DNA of 64,000 bases, from contig CANLZP010000001.1 in NCBI GenBank assembly GCA_947495695.1, positions 393,069 to 457,068 of the forward strand, written 5' to 3'. The notes beneath the pieces are model-generated. The model saw only the letters and a program-made list of their open reading frames with translations, was not told the origin of the DNA and made no database searches. Both the position numbers and the translations under genes were made by a program. Of this stretch, positions 46,414 to 54,123 are shown piece by piece. The DNA comes from an uncultured Erythrobacter sp. GTDB lineage: Bacteria > Pseudomonadota > Alphaproteobacteria > Sphingomonadales > Sphingomonadaceae. Position 1 is the stretch's first letter, and the number at the start of each line of letters is the position of its first letter.

Positions 46414-47039
46414 CGTGGATCCCTTTCCAATTCTTCTAGCAGCCAGGGCAAGGCCTCGGCCCAATTGTCTATTCGTGCGTGGGCGTGCCCAGCATCGTGA
46501 GCACAATCAATATGATCTGCGATTGTCGGCTCTCCGCACAGGTGTAGCCGTGAAATTTCGGGCACTGTTTCCGCCGCTGACTTATGGTGCTGCGCCAAGT
46601 CATCGATGAAGATCGCCTTGCTGGGCTGAAATTCTTCTAAAATCGCCTGCAAAGCAGGGCCCTTAGGACCCTGGTTGGTAAACACCCGCGCGTTCAAACC
46701 ATGGCCAGCCAATTGCTCGGCACGATGATCGCGACGTTTGTCGACCAGATTGGTCAGGATCACCACATCGGCGTGCTCTGCCAAAGTGTTGATCCCCTGA
46801 ATTGCACCTTCAATCGGCAATTGACGATCCATTTCGGTATCGAAAAACCGGCCCAGATACCGCCAGATATCTTTCTCGTTCAAGGGTTCGCCCGTGTCTT
46901 CCCATCGCATTGCGGTGGCAAAATTGTTGCCCTCCAACTGGAAGCGAATGCCCTCGCCTTCTTCCAGCCATTCTTTGAAATGGGCGACCATATAAAGCAG
47001 TACTTCATCGCAATCGCTGATGATCAAGGGACGGCTCAT
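46410..47039 (-). CDS. HAD-superfamily hydrolase-like protein
   Basis: The 209-residue protein shows HAD motifs: I in IISDCDEVLLYMV (Asp-x-Asp), II in VVILTNL (Thr), a Lys in GPKGPAL (motif III) and AIFIDDLAQHH (motif IV). The cap is at about residues 15-85. The substrate is unknown. It lies second in the operon, overlapping DUF3572 and RidA by four bases each. Confidence 0.85.
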   Translation of the reverse strand: MSRPLIISDCDEVLLYMVAHFKEWLEEGEGIRFQLEGNNFATAMRWEDTGEPLNEKDIWRYLGRFFDTEMDRQLPIEGAIQGINTLAEHADVVILTNLVDKRRDHRAEQLAGHGLNARVFTNQGPKGPALQAILEEFQPSKAIFIDDLAQHHKSAAETVPEISRLHLCGEPTIADHIDCAHDAGHAHARIDNWAEALPWLLEELERDPR

Positions 47040-47383
47040 GCGCCAAGCTCCTGTATGGCGGCGACCAATTCCTCGGGGGTTACCGCAAGCGCTTCTGCAG
47101 CGCGGATCAAATCGGGTTCGTGATTGGCAAGAAAATCGAGCACCGCGGCCAACACGGACGGATCACCTAATCCGCCGCGCAGACTATCGGCATCAAGGCC
47201 AGTGAGGGACAAGAAACGCTCTGCCCGATCGTCATCTTCAAGAATCCAGCCTAGCGCCGACAAGGCCAAAACTTGCGCATCGCTGGGCTGCCGTGTGGGG
47301 GATGGGGAGGAACGAAGAATTGTCAGCCGCCTTTCGATAAGAGTATAGGTCCCACAAACAGGGAGCGTTATGCGCAGTGGCAA
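47036..47383 (-). CDS. DUF3572 family protein
   Basis: The protein has the DUF3572 core SDAQVLALSALGWILEDDDRAERFLSLTGLDADSLRGGLGDPS (core ALSALGWILEDDDRAERFL) and FLANHEPDLIRAAEALAVTPEELVAA. The function is unknown. The 5' end is uncertain. The longest frame starts at TTG 47383, seven bases inside divK, without a ribosome site. An in-frame ATT at 47320, eight bases after GAAAGG, gives an N terminus closer to the family. No ATG or GTG lies between. It begins the ATGA-coupled operon. Confidence 0.75.
   Translation of the reverse strand: MPLRITLPVCGTYTLIERRLTILRSSPSPTRQPSDAQVLALSALGWILEDDDRAERFLSLTGLDADSLRGGLGDPSVLAAVLDFLANHEPDLIRAAEALAVTPEELVAAIQELGA
47320..47349 (+). promoter_or_regulatory. 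Candidate divK promoter
   Basis: TTGTCA (47320-47325) and TATAGG (47344-47349) have an 18-base spacing and lie 28 bases before the divK start. They fit a weak sigma-70-type promoter. The region overlaps the 5' part of the DUF3572 frame on the other strand, so the two genes are tightly back to back. Confidence 0.4.
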
Positions 47384-47745
47384 AGAGAATACTGGTTGTC
47401 GAGGATAACGATTTAAACCGGAAATTGTTCTGCGATGTTTTGCGGGCCAATGGATTTGAGGTTGAGCCTGTTGCCGATGGACAGCAAGCGCTGGAAACGG
47501 CGCGGCGTCTTGCCCCCGATTTGATGATTATGGATATTCAGCTCCCCAATGTTTCTGGGGTGGATTTGATCGAGCAGGCAAAGCGTGATCCGATATTGAG
47601 AAGTATTCCGGTGCTGGCCGTAACCGCCTATGCTGGCAAGGGTGACGAGGAACGGATCAGGGATGCTGGCGCCGCTGGTTATTTGGCCAAGCCCGTTTCT
47701 ATCATGCCATTCATGAACGCAGTGAAGTCTTTGGTGCCCGCATGA
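47377..47745 (+). CDS. divK: Single-domain response regulator DivK
   Basis: The 122-residue receiver has acidic residues in VVEDND (9-12), the phosphoacceptor Asp53 in LMIMDIQLPNVSG, Thr in AVTAYAG and Lys in GYLAKPVS. There is no output domain. Sequence details (KRILVVEDNDLNRKLF) are those of DivK, which in Caulobacter relays PleC/DivJ signals to the CckA-ChpT-CtrA pathway. The start is GTG with GGGAG upstream. The usual downstream pleD gene is absent; acp and spt follow instead. Confidence 0.93.
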   Translation: MAKRILVVEDNDLNRKLFCDVLRANGFEVEPVADGQQALETARRLAPDLMIMDIQLPNVSGVDLIEQAKRDPILRSIPVLAVTAYAGKGDEERIRDAGAAGYLAKPVSIMPFMNAVKSLVPA

Positions 47746-47904
47746 TGGCGGCGCTTTAACCGGACGAGAAATGCGAGAGAGCTTGACAACCACCACCAAG
47801 AGCCGCTTTTCCGCCGCAATCCAATGGCAGATGCGCTTCGTCTGTCGCCAATCTGGCGTTTTGCCGATAGTACGGTAATCGCAGTCATAAGAGAGTTAAT
47901 GATA

Positions 47905-48147
47905 ATGGATCGAGCCGCAGTCGACACAAGCATCCGTTCCTTGATCGAGCCGTTCAACAAAAAGGGCGTCGACATTACCGATGCGACCACCTTTGCCAAT
48001 GATCTGGAATTCGACAGTTTGACCGTGATGGATTTCGTGGCCGAAATCGAAGACGAGTTTGACATCATCATCAGCATGAATCAGCAAGCCGAGATTGAGA
48101 ATTTTGGCCAGTTGGTTGACGCTGTAGCAAAGACGCAGGCCGATTGA
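47905..48147 (+). CDS. Acyl carrier protein for serine palmitoyltransferase
   Basis: The 80-residue protein has the phosphopantetheine site NDLEFDSLTVMDFVAEIE with Ser at residue 38. It is acidic and helical like AcpP, but differs enough to be a dedicated ACP. Its TGA overlaps the spt ATG (TGATG). A dedicated ACP next to spt is known in Caulobacter and sphingomonads and supplies acyl chains for the first step of sphingolipid synthesis. An ATG six bases upstream (47899) is an alternative start. Confidence 0.88.
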   Translation: MDRAAVDTSIRSLIEPFNKKGVDITDATTFANDLEFDSLTVMDFVAEIEDEFDIIISMNQQAEIENFGQLVDAVAKTQAD

Positions 48148-49388
48148 TGAACGCAGAAACCTCCTCGCACGAAACGGATGCGCCTGCCGGTGATCTGTTC
48201 TCTAAATTTGATGACATCATCGCCATGCGCGAAGGCCTGCTGGCCAGCGGCATAGAAGACCCCTTCAATCTGGTGATGGAGGAAGTCCTCTCGCCGACCC
48301 GAGCAATATGCAACGGGCGCGATACGATCCTGCTGGGGACGTATAATTACATGGGCATGACCTTCGATCCCGATGTGGTCGAGGCCGGCAATCAGGCCAT
48401 GCGGGACTATGGCACGGGAACCACCGGCAGCCGCGTTCTGAACGGAACCTATCAGGGCCACAAAGAGTGTGAAGACGCGCTCAAAGATTTTTACGCCATG
48501 GATCACGCTATGGTGTTTTCGACCGGTTATCTTGCGAATTTGGGGATCATCTCCACCATCGCGGGCAAGGGCGATTACATCATCCTCGACATCGATAGCC
48601 ACGCCTCGATCTGGGATGGTTGTGCGATGGGCAATGCCGAAGTTGTGCCGTTCAAGCACAATGATGTCGAAGCGATGGAAAAACGCCTCAAGCGCGTGCC
48701 TGAAGGCGCAGGCAAGTTGGTCATACTGGAAGGCGTGTATTCCATGCTGGGCGATGTCGCCCCGCTCAAGGAAATGGTCGCCATCGCCAAGAAATATGGC
48801 GCCATGGTGCTGGTCGACGAGGCGCACTCAATGGGCTTTATTGGCGAAAATGGCCGCGGCGTTTGCGAAGCTGCTGGCGTGATCGATGATTGCGATTTCA
48901 TTATCGGAACATTTTCAAAGAGTGTGGGTACCGTTGGCGGTTTCTGCGTGTCGAACCATCCCAAGTTTGAAATCATGCGCCTTGTGTGCAGGCCCTATGT
49001 CTTTACGGCCAGCCTGCCGCCATCTGTTGTAGCCACTGCTGCCACATCGATCCGCAAGCTGATGCATGGGTCAAACAAGCGGGCCCATCTGTGGGAGAAC
49101 TCGCGGCGTCTCCATGCTGGCCTTACCGATCTTGGCTTTGAACTGGGCACCTCGTCGCCTGAAAGTGCGATCATCGCCGTGATCATGCCCGATCTTGAAC
49201 GCGGCGCGATGATGTGGGAGGCACTGTTGAAAGAGGGGCTTTACGTCAATCTTGCACGCCCACCTGCAACGCCGGCAAACATGACTTTGCTGCGCTGTTC
49301 ATTGTGTGCAGAACACAGCGCCGAGGAAGTGGAAACTATCCTGAAGATGTTCGAAGCCGCGGGCACCAAAACGGGCATTATTTCATAG
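48147..49388 (+). CDS. spt: Serine palmitoyltransferase
   Basis: The 413-residue PLP enzyme joins serine and an acyl thioester to give 3-ketosphinganine, the first step of sphingolipid synthesis. Family blocks are LLGTYNYMGMTFDPDV, GTGTTGSRVLNGTYQGHKE (core TGSRVLNGT), VLVDEAHSMGFIGENGRG (PLP-stacking region) and the Schiff-base lysine in GTFSKSVGTVGG near residue 258. I favour SPT over the related aminolevulinate and KBL enzymes because of the adjacent dedicated ACP and the alphaproteobacterial context. It is translationally coupled to the ACP gene. Confidence 0.9.
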   Translation: MNAETSSHETDAPAGDLFSKFDDIIAMREGLLASGIEDPFNLVMEEVLSPTRAICNGRDTILLGTYNYMGMTFDPDVVEAGNQAMRDYGTGTTGSRVLNGTYQGHKECEDALKDFYAMDHAMVFSTGYLANLGIISTIAGKGDYIILDIDSHASIWDGCAMGNAEVVPFKHNDVEAMEKRLKRVPEGAGKLVILEGVYSMLGDVAPLKEMVAIAKKYGAMVLVDEAHSMGFIGENGRGVCEAAGVIDDCDFIIGTFSKSVGTVGGFCVSNHPKFEIMRLVCRPYVFTASLPPSVVATAATSIRKLMHGSNKRAHLWENSRRLHAGLTDLGFELGTSSPESAIIAVIMPDLERGAMMWEALLKEGLYVNLARPPATPANMTLLRCSLCAEHSAEEVETILKMFEAAGTKTGIIS

Positions 49389-49403
49389 AGAGAAACGGGG
49401 CCT

Positions 49404-50054
49404 TCAGCCGCGTATTTCGGTCGCCAGGTCGCAGGCATTGCTGGATTGCGCCTCATCCTCGCCGCCAGACATCTGCGCAAACGCAATAAATCCGCCGACG
49501 ACCAGTACGACAAAGACGGTTGTGATCCACCCCAAGTAGCGATCAATAATTCGCTTGATAGGGGCGCCGAACAATTGAAACAACACGCCCACTACCATGA
49601 AAATCAATGCCCGCCCGGCGATGGCCGCCAAGGTGAAGGACACTAAGTTCATCTCCACGAAACCGGCAGTGATGGTCATCAGCTTGAAAGGCACTGGCGT
49701 ACCCGCGGCCAAGAACACGGCCACCGCGCCTTGTTCGCGAATATAGCATGCCGCAACCGGGAAGGTTTCGGTCAGGCCTAGCGCACCGATCAGCCAGGCG
49801 CCGATCGCCTCGTACAAAAAATACCCGATCATATAGCCGAACATGCCGCCCAGCACGGAAGCGATAGTCGCGATCAAGGCGAACCGAACGGCCTGCTTGG
49901 GTTCAGCAAGACACATCAGCCCCAGCAAGGGATGCGGCGGGATCGGAAAAAAGCTCGATTCAATGAAGGAGAAAAAGGCCAGCCACCACTGCGCCTTGGG
50001 ATGCGAAGCCTTGTCCATGGTCCAATCGTACAGACCGTGCAGCATTTTCATCAT
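49404..50054 (-). CDS. YqaA/DedA-like SNARE-associated membrane protein
   Basis: The 216-residue protein has four to six membrane segments and the VTT-type pattern: WWLAFFSFIESSFFPIPPHPLLGLM (core FIESSFFPIPP), SVLGGMFGYMIGYFLYE (core GGMFGYMIG) and AAGTPVPFKLMTITAGF. These resemble YqaA/DedA proteins, which act in membrane lipid distribution. It converges with spt, 15 bases away. Start choices are 50054 and 50051; the frame upstream to 50126 is not conserved. The region between it and the GTA cluster holds the GTA promoter. Confidence 0.85.
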   Translation of the reverse strand: MMKMLHGLYDWTMDKASHPKAQWWLAFFSFIESSFFPIPPHPLLGLMCLAEPKQAVRFALIATIASVLGGMFGYMIGYFLYEAIGAWLIGALGLTETFPVAACYIREQGAVAVFLAAGTPVPFKLMTITAGFVEMNLVSFTLAAIAGRALIFMVVGVLFQLFGAPIKRIIDRYLGWITTVFVVLVVGGFIAFAQMSGGEDEAQSSNACDLATEIRG

Positions 50055-50126
50055 GGCGAGGCGTGACCTTTGACAGCGGGCGAAACCCAGAGACCGGCGA
50101 TTAAGCGAGCCACACACTCCGCGCAA

Positions 50127-50320
50127 CCGTAAATAAATAACCTATTTGGAACATATGTATTGACATTGTCACGATCATTGGTTAGTTAAACGGAACATCG
50201 CGATAGTGTGATTCGACAGCAATCATGTTTGATCGGGCGGCTGCCCCCTCATCAGGGGAACAGTCGCCCGTTCGCGTTTGGACCAACGAGAATAAGCGCA
50301 CGAGCTAAGGATTGTGATCT
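50127..50320 (+). promoter_or_regulatory. GTA operon upstream region
   Basis: The 194-base gap holds several elements. TGACATTGTCA (50161-50171) is a perfect interrupted palindrome overlapping a TTGACA -35-like hexamer. ATCGCGAT (50197-50204) is a second short palindrome. GATTC at 50210-50214 fits the CcrM target GANTC. A 35-base stem-loop (50235-50269, GGGCGGCTG against CAGTCGCCC with an inner CCCC/GGGG) lies in what would be the leader. The ribosome site AAGGA stands nine bases before the terminase ATG. Which protein binds is not known; GafA, CtrA and SOS-type control have all been reported for GTAs. Confidence 0.45.
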
Positions 50321-50785
50321 ATGGGTAAAACCAAGGGCTCGTCCCAGAATGCAACCAACCGCGGTCGTCAGATCAACACCCGTTGGCGGGATCGCTTCCT
50401 GGAGGCTCTGGCCGAATCCTCCAATGTTACCAAATCGGCCGAGGCCGCTGGAGTGCCAAAAGGGAAAGCATATCGCACCCGGATCAATGAACCCGAATTT
50501 GCGCGCCGATGGATGGACGCCCTGTATGAGGGCTATGAGCATCTCGAGATGGAAGTACTGCGGCGGCTACGCGCAGGCGATTTTCAGACCGAGAACGGTG
50601 ACAAATATGATTTTGGCGCGGTCATTCGACTGCTCACAATGCACCGGGAAAACGCGGTGCGAGCGCAGGCCGCCAAACGCAATGTCAGCGCGGCCGAGAT
50701 TCGCAGCTCGATCGACCGTAAGGTGGAAGAAATCCGCTTGCGGGTGATGCGAGAAGCCAAGGAAAACACTGGCGATGATGGCTGA
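50321..50785 (+). CDS. GTA small terminase subunit (g1-like)
   Basis: The 154-residue protein has an N-terminal helix-turn-helix-like region RWRDRFLEALAESSNVTKSAEAAGVPKGKAYRTRINEP (core NVTKSAEAAGVPKGKAY), then helical repeats to a charged C terminus. Phage terminase small subunits bind DNA through such a helix-turn-helix and stimulate TerL. In RcGTA the g1 protein was shown to be the small terminase; this one occupies the same place. It overlaps TerL by 11 bases. Confidence 0.85.
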   Translation: MGKTKGSSQNATNRGRQINTRWRDRFLEALAESSNVTKSAEAAGVPKGKAYRTRINEPEFARRWMDALYEGYEHLEMEVLRRLRAGDFQTENGDKYDFGAVIRLLTMHRENAVRAQAAKRNVSAAEIRSSIDRKVEEIRLRVMREAKENTGDDG

Positions 50786-52103
50786 TCGGTTGGGTTGGTT
50801 GGCCTCTGCCAACCCCAAATATCGCGATCAATTGGCGCAAAGGTTCAACTGTGAAGAGAAGGATGAGTTTCCCTATCATTGGCAGATGTGGGCCAGAACC
50901 GCTCAATTACCTCCGGATGGAGACTGGCGCGTTTGGCTGGTGATGGCCGGGCGCGGATTTGGCAAAACCAGAACGGGCGCCGAATGGGTCCGCCACATTG
51001 CCGAAACCAATCCGCAAGCTCGGATCGCGCTGATATCGTCCTCTTTAGCGGAGGCCCGCTCGGTCATGATTGAGGGAGAGAGCGGGTTGTTAGCCTGCTC
51101 ACCGCCCAATCGAATGCCTGTTTTTGAAGCCTCTTTGCGGCGCGTCCGGTTCCCCAATGGCGCGATCGCGCAGCTGTATTCGGCGGCCGAGCCAGAGACC
51201 TTGCGAGGGCCGCAACACAGCCACGCCTGGTGCGATGAAATCGGCAAATGGCCTCTGTCACACGATAGGGCAACGCATTGCTGGGACAATTTGCTGATGG
51301 GATTGAGGTTGGGCGAGGAACAAAGGATCATCGTCACCACAACGCCGCGCAGCGTGCCCCTTGTCCGTCGCCTGATCGATGGCGAGAAGGGTGGATCTAC
51401 GGTGGTCACTCGCGGGGCGACGATTGAGAATGTCGGGAATCTGCCAACCAGCTTTATCAATGCAATGCATGATGAATTTGCTGGAACGCAACTGGCCCGA
51501 CAGGAACTGAACGGCGAGTTGATCGCGGATATCGAGGGGGCGCTTTGGAATCGCAGTTTGATCGAACAATTGCGGCAAACTGGCCCTGCCCCGGATCACA
51601 TCCGGGTTCTGGTAGCGGTCGATCCGCCGGCCTCGGCGCGTGGCGATGCCTGCGGAATCATTGTCGCTGCCTTAGGATCAGATAACATTGGCCGGATCCT
51701 AGCGGACTGTTCGGTCGAGAATGCAAGTCCGGAGAAATGGGCCAATGCCGTTGCCCAGGCAGCCCTGCTGTGGGGCGCAGACCGGGTGATTGCAGAGGCC
51801 AATCAGGGCGGCGCAATGGTCGAAAGCGTGTTGCGCGCTGCCGACTGCACGCTGCCGGTTAAACTGGTCCATGCCAGCCGCGGTAAGGTCTCGCGGGCTG
51901 AGCCGGTGGCAGCCTTATATGAGGCCGGAAAAATACGCCACGTCGGCCTGTTTGCCCGGCTGGAAGATCAATTGTGCGGATTGATGGCTGGCGGTTCCTA
52001 TGAAGGCCCGGGCCGCAGCCCTGACCGCGCCGATGCGTTGGTTTGGGCCTTGAGTGAATTGATGCTGGGACGCAGCGGCGTGCCACGGGTGATGAACGTC
52101 TGA
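50775..52103 (+). CDS. GTA large terminase (g2)
   Basis: The 442-residue DNA-packaging motor has Walker A in VMAGRGFGKTRTGAEW (about residues 57-70), Walker B in SHAWCDEIGKW (about 150-160) and the C-terminal nuclease domain with acidic clusters in VAVDPPASARGDACGIIV and SPDRADALVWALSEL. It cuts and pumps DNA into preformed capsids. Length is normal for g2. An ATG at 50778 is also possible. Confidence 0.93.
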   Translation: MMADRLGWLASANPKYRDQLAQRFNCEEKDEFPYHWQMWARTAQLPPDGDWRVWLVMAGRGFGKTRTGAEWVRHIAETNPQARIALISSSLAEARSVMIEGESGLLACSPPNRMPVFEASLRRVRFPNGAIAQLYSAAEPETLRGPQHSHAWCDEIGKWPLSHDRATHCWDNLLMGLRLGEEQRIIVTTTPRSVPLVRRLIDGEKGGSTVVTRGATIENVGNLPTSFINAMHDEFAGTQLARQELNGELIADIEGALWNRSLIEQLRQTGPAPDHIRVLVAVDPPASARGDACGIIVAALGSDNIGRILADCSVENASPEKWANAVAQAALLWGADRVIAEANQGGAMVESVLRAADCTLPVKLVHASRGKVSRAEPVAALYEAGKIRHVGLFARLEDQLCGLMAGGSYEGPGRSPDRADALVWALSELMLGRSGVPRVMNV

Positions 52104-52125
52104 AAATCGAGCTGAAAGGGACGCT

Positions 52126-53283
52126 ATGTCTTTTCTTGAAAATCTCGCCACCGCCTTCAAAGGCGGCGGTGCCAGTCGTGTGCCTTTGGCGCGCGGCTTT
52201 GTCTCTCCCTGGGCGCTGGCCTTGGGCAGCAACAGTGCAGGTGGTGGCTACAACTATGGCCACTCCATCCAAAAGGGGTTTCTAGCCAACCCAATCGCAC
52301 AGCGCGCGGTAAGGATTGTTTGCGAGAGCGTGGGCAGAGCGCCTATCTCCGCCAATAATGATCGACTGCTGGCCATGGTCAGCGCCACCAGTGCGGGCCA
52401 ATCGCTAATCGAGACTTTGTGCGCCCATGTGGTTTTGCACGGCAATGGCTATGTCCAGATCATCAAAGATGCCGCTGGCCATCCTATCGAGCTGTTCGCC
52501 CTGCGCCCCGAGCGTGTGAGTGTAGAAGCAGGTCCAGACGGTTGGCCCTGCGCTTACCAGTACAAGCTCGCCTCTCAGACAATTTCAATCCCGCTGGAGG
52601 ATGACAATGGCTGGCCCAACATCATCCATATCAAAGCCATGCACCCCAGCGATGATCATTATGGCGCCGGGTCATTGGCGGCGGCAGATCAAGCCATCGC
52701 GGTGCATAATGCGGCCTCTCAATGGAACCGCTCGTTGCTGGATAATGCCGCACGGCCATCCGGCGCACTGGTCTATGATGCAGATGATGGCGCGGCCTTG
52801 ACGACTGATCAATTCGATCGGCTGAAGTCTGAGTTGGCGCAGGCTTTTGCCGGCCAAGGCAATGCAGGACGGCCTATGCTGCTGGACGGCGGGCTGAAAT
52901 GGCAAAGCATGGCGCTGAGCCCGGCGGACATGGATTTTGCGACGCTGAAAAGCGCGGCGGCACGTGACATTGCGCTGGCCTTTGGGGTTCCGCCTATGCT
53001 GTTGGGTCTACCCGGAGACAACACCTATTCCAACTATCGCGAGGCCAATCGGGCGCTTTGGCGACTGACGCTGCTGCCGCTGGCCGAGAAGCTATTTTCG
53101 GCACTTCAGGAAGGGCTTGCCCCCTGGTATGACGATGCACAACTTTCGGTCGATCTGGACCAGGTCCCTGCCCTGTCTGAAGATCGCGAACGATTGTGGA
53201 AGCAAGTATCCGAAGCGTCTTTCCTGACCGATGATGAGAAGCGCATGATGCTGGGGCTGGACCCCAAAGAGCCTTCCCAATGA
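52126..53283 (+). CDS. GTA portal protein (g3, HK97 type)
   Basis: The 385-residue protein has the HK97 portal pattern: NPIAQRAVRIVCESVGRAPI near the N terminus, HVVLHGNGYVQIIKDAAGHPIELFALRPERV (core LHGNGYVQIIKD), YGAGSLAAADQAIAVHNAASQWN, and ARDIALAFGVPPMLLGLPGDNTYSNYREA (core FGVPPMLLGLPGDNTYSN). It forms the dodecameric ring through which DNA enters. The ribosome site AAAGGGA lies before the ATG. It overlaps the DUF6127 gene by four bases. Confidence 0.95.
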   Translation: MSFLENLATAFKGGGASRVPLARGFVSPWALALGSNSAGGGYNYGHSIQKGFLANPIAQRAVRIVCESVGRAPISANNDRLLAMVSATSAGQSLIETLCAHVVLHGNGYVQIIKDAAGHPIELFALRPERVSVEAGPDGWPCAYQYKLASQTISIPLEDDNGWPNIIHIKAMHPSDDHYGAGSLAAADQAIAVHNAASQWNRSLLDNAARPSGALVYDADDGAALTTDQFDRLKSELAQAFAGQGNAGRPMLLDGGLKWQSMALSPADMDFATLKSAAARDIALAFGVPPMLLGLPGDNTYSNYREANRALWRLTLLPLAEKLFSALQEGLAPWYDDAQLSVDLDQVPALSEDRERLWKQVSEASFLTDDEKRMMLGLDPKEPSQ

Positions 53284-53588
53284 ACCGCGAAGATCTGATC
53301 GCCAGGCTTATGGCGCAGGCCGCCAACGAAGGCAGCGAATTGGTAACCCTGCGCGCCATTGTCGAGGAGACCAGCGAGCTGACCACGGATCGCGTATTGT
53401 CCCGCCTGGGTCTGTCGGACGCCAATGCGCAGGATGATCTGGAAGAGCTGCGCGAACTGTTGCAGGCTTGGAGAGATGCCAAATCGAGCGCGTTCAAGGC
53501 CTGCGTCGATTGGGTCGTGCGCGGTTTGCTTGCCCTATTGCTGGTCGGCATTGCCGTCCGGCTGGGTGTGGGAGGGCTGCTGCGATGA
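53280..53588 (+). CDS. DUF6127 protein of the GTA cluster
   Basis: The 102-residue protein begins MNREDLIARLMAQAANEGSELV, continues helical and acidic (LEELRELLQAWRDAKSSA) and ends with one membrane-like segment, WVVRGLLALLLVGIAVRLGV. I associate it from memory with DUF6127, found in sphingomonad GTA clusters. Its place between portal and protease, and ATGA overlaps at both ends, tie its translation to theirs. A role at the membrane, perhaps in anchoring prohead assembly, is a guess. Confidence 0.7.
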   Translation: MNREDLIARLMAQAANEGSELVTLRAIVEETSELTTDRVLSRLGLSDANAQDDLEELRELLQAWRDAKSSAFKACVDWVVRGLLALLLVGIAVRLGVGGLLR

Positions 53589-53998
53589 ACCAGTCATCAA
53601 CTGTACCACTTAGGTTTGCCGGATATGCCGCATTGTTTCGCATACCCGATGCCGCGCGTGACATCATCAGGCCGGGCGCATTTGCGCGGACCTTGCGTGA
53701 ACACAAACACAAGATCCCTCTTTTCTGGCAACACAACCCAGAACAAGTCATCGGCGAGGTCGAAACGATTGCAGAAGATGAGCGCGGTCTGCGCATCATC
53801 GCCCGGATCGACAATGCTGATGGCCGCGCTGCTCATATGTTGAAGCGCGGAGACATTAGCGGGATCAGCTTTGGCTATCGTGCTCGAGCCTATCACAGAG
53901 AGGAAGCCAGCCGTGTGCTGGAAGAAATCGATTTGTTTGAAATTAGTCTGGTGAAACAGCCGCTCCAACATGGTGCGCGGGTCCATCTGATCGCCTGA
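53585..53998 (+). CDS. GTA prohead protease (g4, HK97 family)
   Basis: The 137-residue serine protease has the U35-like pattern FAGYAALFRIPDAARDIIRPGAFARTL, KIPLFWQHNPEQVIGEV with the catalytic His (WQH), and GDISGISFGYRARAY with the catalytic Ser (GISFGY). It matures the capsid by cutting the scaffold-like N terminus. The start at 53585 overlaps the preceding stop (ATGA). The segment 53999-54071 after it has no gene, then comes a terminator-like hairpin. Confidence 0.92.
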   Translation: MNQSSTVPLRFAGYAALFRIPDAARDIIRPGAFARTLREHKHKIPLFWQHNPEQVIGEVETIAEDERGLRIIARIDNADGRAAHMLKRGDISGISFGYRARAYHREEASRVLEEIDLFEISLVKQPLQHGARVHLIA

Positions 53999-54071
53999 CC
54001 TCCACCTGCGATTGAAGCCAGTGACCACGCTGGTCGCACCGCACACCCACAGCTTTTTGAAATTTCTGCCA

Positions 54072-54097
54072 GGCCGCCAATGGGGCGGCCTTTTTTA
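54072..54097 (+). terminator. Intrinsic terminator inside the GTA operon, before the capsid gene
   Basis: AGGCCGCC pairs perfectly with GGCGGCCT around AATGG and is followed by six T. It is a textbook intrinsic terminator 74 bases after the protease stop and 27 bases before the capsid ATG. It may let only part of the transcription reach the capsid genes, or trim and stabilise the capsid message. Confidence 0.8.
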
Positions 54098-54123
54098 TGC
54101 CCAACAGAAAGGTTGAATGCCCC

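Noticed and set aside
50208..50747. A 179-codon frame over the start of the GTA cluster
   Set aside because: It overlaps TerS in another frame, has no ribosome site and no recognisable motif; TerS has a ribosome site and the right neighbours.
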